Shown here: positions 5,609 through 9,732 of the stretch, piece by piece
Numbering within the stretch: position 1 is the stretch's first letter
How the letters are laid out: every line of letters begins with the position of its first letter
Assembly: GCA_002474415.1 (NCBI GenBank)
Contig: DLQV01000219.1
Span: 488-10,219 of the forward strand
Length of the DNA stretch: 9,732 bases
From: Lachnospiraceae bacterium UBA7598
Lineage (GTDB): Bacteria > Bacillota > Clostridia > Lachnospirales > Lachnospiraceae
Direction of reading: 5' to 3'
Position numbers and translations under genes: made by a program
The notes under the pieces: generated by a model
Databases searched by the model: none
Seen by the model: the letters and a program-made list of their open reading frames with translations, nothing else
Told to the model about the DNA's origin: nothing

Positions 5609-6133
5609 GTGAAAATTGATCTTTCAATCATTACAAAATCCATAAACAAGGAATTGACACAGGAGGCGGACATCTCGCTCACTTCCTTTCGTTCCCGCTT
5701 AGGAGATTTTCCTATTGTTCGCAAAGCGCCGGTGACATTGCAGATCCGTAATGAGGAGAATGCAGCGGTATTCGTTAAGGGTACGGTTGATATTGATGTG
5801 ATGATTCCGTGTGCACGGTGTCTGGAAGAAGTTCGGACGCCGATCCGTTTTGACATAGATAAGAAACTCACTGTTCGGGAAGAGGGACTTGTCGATGAAG
5901 AGATGGAGGAACCGGATTACCTGATTGGGTTTGAACTGGATGTAGATAAACTTGTCTACGCCGAGATTTTGGTGAACTGGCCAATGAGAGTTCTGTGCAA
6001 GGACGATTGCAAAGGAATTTGTAAAGTCTGCGGGATGAACTTGAATAAGGGAGCCTGCAGTTGCCAGAGAACAGAACTTGATCCAAGAATGGCAGCAATC
6101 CAAGATATATTTAACAGGTTTAAGGAGGTGTAA
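5609..6133 (+). CDS. yceD: YceD/DUF177 family protein (large-subunit rRNA accumulation type)
   Basis: A 174-residue protein of the DUF177/YceD family, nearly always encoded just before rpmF. E. coli YceD and its plant homologues are linked to 23S rRNA accumulation, so a role in 50S assembly is likely. A pair of cysteines at C68 and C71 (CARCLE) and a C-terminal cluster (C130, C134, C138, C141, C150, C152 in 'CKDDCKGICKVCG' and 'CSC') suggest metal binding, as in many Firmicutes members; the acidic 'DEEMEEPD' and 'ELDVDKLVYAEILVNWPM' segments are also family-like. The GTG at 5609 is chosen because AGGAGA (5598-5603) sits 5 bp upstream and the start lies about 20 nt after the predicted transcription start. 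Its last codons contain the ribosome binding site of rpmF, so the two are likely translationally coupled. Confidence 0.9.
   Translation: MKIDLSIITKSINKELTQEADISLTSFRSRLGDFPIVRKAPVTLQIRNEENAAVFVKGTVDIDVMIPCARCLEEVRTPIRFDIDKKLTVREEGLVDEEMEEPDYLIGFELDVDKLVYAEILVNWPMRVLCKDDCKGICKVCGMNLNKGACSCQRTELDPRMAAIQDIFNRFKEV
6122..6130 (+). promoter_or_regulatory. Ribosome binding site of rpmF inside the yceD 3' end
   Basis: AAGGAGGTG at 6122-6130 is a nearly full-length match to the anti-Shine-Dalgarno sequence and overlaps the last codons of yceD (stop 6131-6133). It sits 7 bp before ATG 6138, which fixes the L32 start at MSICPK and excludes an in-frame upstream ATG at 6078. Confidence 0.85.
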
Positions 6134-6137
6134 ACAA

Positions 6138-6317
6138 ATGTCAATTTGTCCAAAGAATAAATCTTCTAAGGGAAGAAGAGATAAGAGAAGAGCAAACTGG
6201 AAGATGTCTGCTCCGACCTTAGTAAAGTGCAGCAAGTGCGGCGAGTTAATGATGCCACACCGTGTATGCAAGAACTGCGGATCTTATAACAAAAAAGAGA
6301 TCATTCCGCAGGACTAA
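6138..6317 (+). CDS. rpmF: 50S ribosomal protein L32 (zinc-binding form)
   Basis: A 59-residue basic protein of the large ribosomal subunit. The N-terminal half is strongly basic (KNKSSKGRRDKRRANW, residues 6-21) and fits the rRNA-binding extension of L32; the C-terminal half carries a four-cysteine zinc ribbon, C31-x-x-C34 and C44-x-x-C47, with the 'PHRVCKNCG' motif (40-48). This is the C+ (zinc) type; paralogues lacking cysteines replace it in some bacteria under zinc starvation. The N-terminus MSICPKNK differs from the common MAVPK-type start, which I associate with Lachnospiraceae. The start at 6138 gives the expected family length and has a near-perfect ribosome binding site. A strong terminator follows 15 bp after the stop. 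Confidence 0.96.
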   Translation: MSICPKNKSSKGRRDKRRANWKMSAPTLVKCSKCGELMMPHRVCKNCGSYNKKEIIPQD

Positions 6318-6332
6318 TAAGGATAAGCCTTT

Positions 6333-6374
6333 AAAAATCAAGAGTTGGCGGTTTTGCTGACTCTTGATTTTTTT
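6333..6374 (+). terminator. Intrinsic terminator after rpmF
   Basis: A 13-bp perfect stem, AAAAATCAAGAGT (6333-6345) with ACTCTTGATTTTT (6360-6372), ends in a run of seven T residues (6368-6374). Inside the loop, GGC (6347-6349) can pair with GCT (6356-6358, one G-U pair). The A-run on the left arm means it could also stop transcription from the other strand. It should end most yceD-rpmF transcripts before plsX. Confidence 0.9.
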
Positions 6375-6398
6375 GTGTCTGAAAGAGCCAATTTATCG

Positions 6399-6427
6399 TT
6401 GATTTATGGAATGATATATAGTATATT
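6399..6427 (+). promoter_or_regulatory. Putative sigma-A promoter for plsX-acpP
   Basis: TTGATT (6399-6404, four of six) and TATATT (6422-6427, five of six) have a 17-bp spacer. An overlapping alternative -10, TATAGT (6417-6422), is also present. It lies just after the rpmF terminator and 30 bp before the plsX start, where a promoter is expected. I see no FapR-type operator. Confidence 0.55.
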
Positions 6428-6442
6428 TTCTAGTAGATGCAT

Positions 6443-6449
6443 AAGGAGG
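6443..6449 (+). promoter_or_regulatory. Ribosome binding site that sets the plsX start
   Basis: AAGGAGG at 6443-6449 is 8 bp before ATG 6458. An in-frame ATG at 6437 would add seven residues, but it lies upstream of this site, has no ribosome binding site of its own, and would be too near the predicted transcription start. Confidence 0.85.
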
Positions 6450-6457
6450 AACAGACC

Positions 6458-7483
6458 ATGCAGACAATTACGAAAGTAGCTCTCGATGCAATGGGCGGCG
6501 ATAATGCGCCGGCAGAGATTGTTAAGGGAGCAGTTGATGCGGTCTCTTCCCGTGAAGATATCAAAGTTTTTCTGGTTGGACAGGAAGATGTGGTAAGGGA
6601 AGAATTGCAGAAGTATCCATATCCGCAGGAGCGTATTGAGGTTGTGGATGCGCCTGAAGTAATTGAGATGGCAGAGCCACCCGTTCAGGCAATTCGAAAG
6701 AAAAAACAATCATCCCTCGTTGTAGGTATGAATATGGTAAAACAAAGAGAAGCGGATGCGTTTGTTTCCGCCGGCAGTTCCGGAGCGGTGCTGGTTGGTG
6801 GTCAGACGATTGTTGGACGTATCCGTGGAATTAAGCGCCCGCCGCTGGCACCGATCATTCCGACAGAGACCGGAATTTCGCTGTTGATTGATTGCGGGGC
6901 AAATGTAGATGCACGACCGGAACATTTATTACAGTTTGCAAAAATGGGCTCCATCTATATGGAAAACGTTGTGGGAATCAAGAATCCGAGAGTGGCGATT
7001 GTAAATATCGGTGCGGAAGAGGAAAAAGGAAATGCCCTGGTCAAAGAAACATTTCCACTGTTAAAAGAATGCGAAGATATCAATTTTGTTGGAAGTATTG
7101 AGGCCAGAGAGATTCCGCACGGTGGAGCAGATGTCATTGTATGTGAGGCTTTTGTCGGAAATGTCATCTTAAAATTGTACGAAGGTCTCAGTTCGACACT
7201 GATCGGTGTGATCAAAGCGGGACTGATGAGTAACTTAAAGAGCAAGATCGGTGCGGCACTGGCATTGCCATCACTGAAAAAGACACTCAAAGCATTTGAT
7301 GCGAGCCAGTATGGCGGAGCACCGCTTTTGGGACTAAATGGTCTTGTGGTAAAGACTCATGGAAGTTCCAAGGCAAAGGAAATTACCAATTCCATTTACC
7401 AGTGTGTGACATTCCGCGAAGAGAATATTAACGAAATTATCAAAGAAAGAATTGTAGATTCCAAAAATAATGAAGAAGAATAA
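6458..7483 (+). CDS. plsX: Phosphate acyltransferase PlsX
   Basis: A 341-residue enzyme that converts acyl-ACP and phosphate to acyl-phosphate, which PlsY then uses to acylate glycerol-3-phosphate at the start of phospholipid synthesis; it is cytosolic and peripherally membrane-bound. Diagnostic motifs are 'VALDAMGGDNAP' (7-18), 'MAEPPVQAIRKKKQSS' after the acidic EVIEM, the 'SAGSSGAVLVGG' loop, 'RPPLAPIIPT', 'LIDCGANVD', and the C-terminal 'FVGNVILKLYEGL' and 'YGGAPLLGLNG'. The loop reads SAGSSGA where many PlsX proteins have SAGNTGA, a conservative change. Length matches the family. Its product pathway needs acyl-ACP, and acpP follows 18 bp downstream, so the two are probably co-transcribed from the promoter in front of plsX. 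Confidence 0.96.
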   Translation: MQTITKVALDAMGGDNAPAEIVKGAVDAVSSREDIKVFLVGQEDVVREELQKYPYPQERIEVVDAPEVIEMAEPPVQAIRKKKQSSLVVGMNMVKQREADAFVSAGSSGAVLVGGQTIVGRIRGIKRPPLAPIIPTETGISLLIDCGANVDARPEHLLQFAKMGSIYMENVVGIKNPRVAIVNIGAEEEKGNALVKETFPLLKECEDINFVGSIEAREIPHGGADVIVCEAFVGNVILKLYEGLSSTLIGVIKAGLMSNLKSKIGAALALPSLKKTLKAFDASQYGGAPLLGLNGLVVKTHGSSKAKEITNSIYQCVTFREENINEIIKERIVDSKNNEEE

Positions 7484-7501
7484 GAAAGGAAATGAAGGAT
7501 T

Positions 7502-7738
7502 ATGGAATTCGAAAAATTAAAGAAGATTATTGTGGACGTATTAAACGTGGATGAAAATGAGATTACGATGGATACCACATTCATCGATGATCTTGGAGCG
7601 GATTCCCTGGATGTATTCCAGATCATTATGGGACTTGAGGAAGAATTTGATATTGAGATTCCAAACGAGCAGGCAGAAAAGATTGTTACGGTAGGAGATG
7701 CAGTAGAACAGATCAAAGCTGCAATGAACGAAAACTAA
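7502..7738 (+). CDS. acpP: Acyl carrier protein
   Basis: A 78-residue acidic protein that carries growing acyl chains on a 4'-phosphopantetheine arm for fatty acid synthesis and donates acyl groups to PlsX. The attachment serine is S35 in 'GADSLDVFQ' (32-40), followed by recognition helix II and '[23 protein letters not shown]', a near-standard ACP sequence. The residues after DSLD are V-F-Q rather than the common T/L-V-E, so the conserved helix II glutamate is a glutamine. AAAGGA (7485-7490) or the nearer AAGGA (7495-7499) may serve as the ribosome binding site. The position after plsX suggests a main ACP for lipid synthesis, but clostridia often have a second ACP in a fab cluster. A 12-bp hairpin follows the stop. 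Confidence 0.96.
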   Translation: MEFEKLKKIIVDVLNVDENEITMDTTFIDDLGADSLDVFQIIMGLEEEFDIEIPNEQAEKIVTVGDAVEQIKAAMNEN

Positions 7739-7748
7739 ACACAGATAC

Positions 7749-7780
7749 CAAAGGAGTCCGGTGGCGGACTCCTTTGTTTC
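7749..7780 (+). terminator. Hairpin between acpP and rnc (partial terminator or processing site)
   Basis: A perfect 12-bp stem, CAAAGGAGTCCG (7749-7760) with CGGACTCCTTTG (7765-7776), has a four-base GTGG loop and is followed by TTTC. Counting only the GC-rich inner nine pairs, the tail reads TTTGTTTC, a weak U tract. It begins 10 bp after the acpP stop and ends just before the ribosome binding site of rnc. It probably lowers read-through from the highly expressed acpP into rnc-smc, or protects the acpP 3' end. Confidence 0.7.
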
Positions 7781-7795
7781 AGAAAGGGGAAAGAA

Positions 7796-8485
7796 GTGAC
7801 AGATATTAAAAAATTTCAGGAAGTGATCGGATATCACTTTCATGATGAGAAACTGCTTCGTCAGGCACTGACACATAGTTCATTTGCCAATGAGAAGCAC
7901 TTAAAGAAACATTCCGACAATGAGAGACTGGAGTTTTTGGGTGATGCTGTGCTTGAAATTATTTCCAGTGAATTTTTGTACAAAGAATACCCGGACAAGC
8001 CGGAAGGAGAACTGACAAAACTGCGTGCAAGCATTGTCTGTGAGCCGACACTGGCACTCTGTACCAAAGATATTGCTTTGGGAGATTATCTTTTACTCGG
8101 AAAAGGAGAAGACCAGACCGGAGGAAGAGGCCGTAAATCTATTTTGTCGGATGCACTTGAAGCTGTGATCGGGGCAATTTATTTGGATGGTGGTTTTGCT
8201 AATGCAAAAGAGTTTATTCATAAATACATTCTGACAGATATTGAACACAAACAGCTCTTTTATGATAGCAAGACTATCCTGCAGGAGGTTGTGCAGGGAG
8301 AACATGAACAGCTTACTTACGTATTGACCGATGAGTCCGGTCCGGATCATAATAAGAGTTTTACGGTCCGTGCATGTATTGGAGAGCGTGTCATTGGCAG
8401 CGGAACCGGACATACCAAAAAAGCGGCAGAACAGGAGGCTGCATATCAGGCACTTCTGATGCTTAAAAATCAGCAAAGGGGATAG
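7796..8485 (+). CDS. rnc: Ribonuclease III
   Basis: A 229-residue endonuclease specific for double-stranded RNA that processes 16S and 23S rRNA precursors and structured mRNAs as a homodimer. The catalytic domain (1-150) has the signature 'NERLEFLGDAVLE' (42-54) with metal ligands E46 and D50, and 'SDALEAVIGAIYLDGG' (118-133) with D119 and E122. The C-terminal double-stranded RNA-binding domain (about 156-226) has 'DSKTILQEVVQ' and the 'TKKAAEQEAAYQAL' helix with the conserved K-K-x-A-E-x-x-A-A pattern. GTG at 7796 is preceded by AAAGGGGA (7783-7790) at 5 bp. There is no room for a separate promoter between the acpP hairpin and this gene, so expression likely depends on read-through. smc follows 3 bp after the stop. 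Confidence 0.97.
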   Translation: MTDIKKFQEVIGYHFHDEKLLRQALTHSSFANEKHLKKHSDNERLEFLGDAVLEIISSEFLYKEYPDKPEGELTKLRASIVCEPTLALCTKDIALGDYLLLGKGEDQTGGRGRKSILSDALEAVIGAIYLDGGFANAKEFIHKYILTDIEHKQLFYDSKTILQEVVQGEHEQLTYVLTDESGPDHNKSFTVRACIGERVIGSGTGHTKKAAEQEAAYQALLMLKNQQRG

Positions 8486-8488
8486 TAC

Positions 8489-9732
8489 ATGTATTTAAAA
8501 AGTATTGAGGTGCAGGGATTCAAATCATTTGCAAACAAAATTGTGTTTGAATTCCATCAGGGAATCACAGGCATTGTAGGACCGAACGGAAGTGGAAAAA
8601 GTAACGTTGCGGATGCGGTGCGCTGGGTACTTGGAGAGCAGTCGGTCAAGCAGCTGCGTGGATCTTCCATGCAGGATGTTATTTTTGCGGGAACGGAGAA
8701 CCGGAAGCCGCTCAGTTATGCATATGTAGCGATTACGCTGGATAATTCCGACCATAAACTGGCAATCGACTATGAGGAAGTCACAGTTGCCAGACGTCTG
8801 TATCGTTCCGGAGAGAGTGAATATCTGATCAATGGCAGTCCGTGCCGTCTGAAAGAGGTTTCGGAATTGTTTTATGATACCGGTATCGGAAAAGAGGGAT
8901 ATTCGATCATTGGACAGGGACAGATTGACCGGATCTTAAGTGGAAAACCGGAAGAACGGCGCGAACTGTTTGATGAGGCAGCGGGAATTGTAAAATTCAA
9001 AAAACGAAAAGCAACGGCGCAAAAAAAGCTGGAGAATGAGAGAGACAATTTGATTCGTGTGAACGATATTTTGTCGGAACTGGAACGTCAGGTGGAACCG
9101 TTGCAGCTGCAGTCGGAAAAGGCAAAAACCTATTTAAAAAAGAAGAATGAGCTGAAAGATTATGATGTCAACATGTTTCTCATGGAGACAGAGAGGATTG
9201 CATCTGAGCAGCGTGAAGTAGAGGAAAAATTCAAAATCACGGATGAACAGTTAAAAGAAAGTACGGATGCAAGGGAAAAAATCCGGCAGGAATATGACCG
9301 TTTGGGTGAAAGCATCACGGAAATGGAGGAAAAGATCAATGCCATTCGGGAAGATATCAGCAATACATCTGTGATGAAAGAAAAACTCGAAAGCCAGATC
9401 CAGATACTGACAGAGCAGATCCATACGGCAGAGATGACAGATGAACATCTGCAAAGCCGCTTAGATGCCATTGCGCGGGAGCAGAAAGAAAAGGAAGAGG
9501 CAAAAGTTTCCTACGAGACAGAAAAGAGTTCCTATGATGAACAGCTTGCGCAGGTACAGAAGCGGCAGGAGGAAGCAGCACAGACACTGGAAAAGGTACA
9601 GAAGCAGATCGCATCCTGCAACGCGGGAATTGAGGAAGGGCAGAAAGAACTGTACGAACTGTTAAACCGCAGAGCGGATGTTCAGGCGAAACAGCAGCGT
9701 TTTGACACGATGGTGGAGCAGATCAATATACG
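8489..9732 (+). CDS. smc: Chromosome segregation protein SMC, N-terminal part (partial)
   Basis: The first 414 codons (plus two bases) of an open frame running off the window end; bacterial SMC is usually about 1,180 residues, so roughly a third is seen. SMC dimers with ScpA and ScpB use ATP to extrude DNA loops and organise the chromosome. The head domain is clear: 'FKSFANK' (11-17), Walker A 'GPNGSGKS' (31-38), 'WVLGEQS' with 'LRGSSMQDVIFAG' (56-68), the Q-loop 'GQGQIDRIL' (142-150), and 'RRELFDEAAGI' (157-167). From about residue 170 the sequence becomes a long charged coiled coil rich in E, K and Q. I read the frame through to the end without a stop or shift. The ribosome binding site AAAGGGGA (8475-8482) overlaps the end of rnc, so translation is probably coupled. 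Neighbouring rnc-smc is the standard Firmicutes order. Confidence 0.97.
   Translation, partial: MYLKSIEVQGFKSFANKIVFEFHQGITGIVGPNGSGKSNVADAVRWVLGEQSVKQLRGSSMQDVIFAGTENRKPLSYAYVAITLDNSDHKLAIDYEEVTVARRLYRSGESEYLINGSPCRLKEVSELFYDTGIGKEGYSIIGQGQIDRILSGKPEERRELFDEAAGIVKFKKRKATAQKKLENERDNLIRVNDILSELERQVEPLQLQSEKAKTYLKKKNELKDYDVNMFLMETERIASEQREVEEKFKITDEQLKESTDAREKIRQEYDRLGESITEMEEKINAIREDISNTSVMKEKLESQIQILTEQIHTAEMTDEHLQSRLDAIAREQKEKEEAKVSYETEKSSYDEQLAQVQKRQEEAAQTLEKVQKQIASCNAGIEEGQKELYELLNRRADVQAKQQRFDTMVEQINI

Noticed and set aside
6078..6137. Longer rpmF reading frame starting at 6078 inside yceD
   Set aside because: It would add 20 residues foreign to L32, and the strong ribosome binding site at 6122-6130 points to ATG 6138.
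6437..6457. Upstream in-frame ATG for plsX adding seven residues
   Set aside because: The Shine-Dalgarno AAGGAGG lies after this ATG and fits ATG 6458 at 8 bp; PlsX proteins start close to the VALDAMGGD motif.
1..9732. Search for a defence, mobile, toxin-antitoxin, CRISPR or biosynthetic system
   Set aside because: All gene-length frames are accounted for by housekeeping families with consistent codon use; no integrase, transposase, terminal repeats, direct-repeat array or phage genes were seen.

Overview
The window (9732 bp, moderate G+C, mostly ATG/GTG starts with AGGAGG-type ribosome binding sites) reads as a chromosomal housekeeping segment of a Gram-positive clostridium. Lachnospiraceae is the best guess, from the rpmF product beginning MSICPKNKSSKG, the acyl carrier protein DSLDVFQ motif and the yceD-rpmF-plsX-acpP-rnc-smc gene order. 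This assignment rests on remembered family features, not on a search. I see no tRNA, rRNA, CRISPR, insertion sequence or prophage.

Layout. (1) Positions 2-2837, plus strand, closely spaced genes: the 3' end of glnS (glutaminyl-tRNA synthetase), a DUF2225 zinc-ribbon protein, an RNase HI with an N-terminal viroplasmin-type hybrid-binding domain, and a divergent 3-dehydroquinate synthase (aroB). (2) Positions 2842-4152, minus strand: tmcAL (tRNA-Met cytidine acetate ligase), convergent with aroB with only four bases between their stops. A strong plus-strand intrinsic terminator lies inside the tmcAL coding sequence, so the upstream operon probably ends antisense to tmcAL. (3) Positions 4153-4309: a dense divergent control region with a Rex-like operator, two copies of an 11-bp palindromic repeat 52 bp apart, and a promoter with a perfect -10 box. 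(4) Positions 4310-5500: ackA (acetate kinase) without an adjacent pta. (5) Positions 5554-9732: a perfect consensus sigma-A promoter drives yceD-rpmF; after a terminator, a second promoter precedes plsX-acpP; a hairpin then separates acpP from rnc-smc, and smc runs off the window end.

How the genes fit together: the right-hand block joins ribosome production (YceD, L32), phospholipid and fatty acid synthesis (PlsX, ACP), RNA processing (RNase III) and chromosome organisation (SMC), a conserved growth-linked cluster in Firmicutes. The ackA/tmcAL pair is notable because both enzymes use acetate and ATP and share a short intergenic region with a redox-type operator. No wholly new system is evident. 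The items most worth checking are the ackA control region, the antisense terminator in tmcAL, and the unusual active-site residues of the AroB-like protein.
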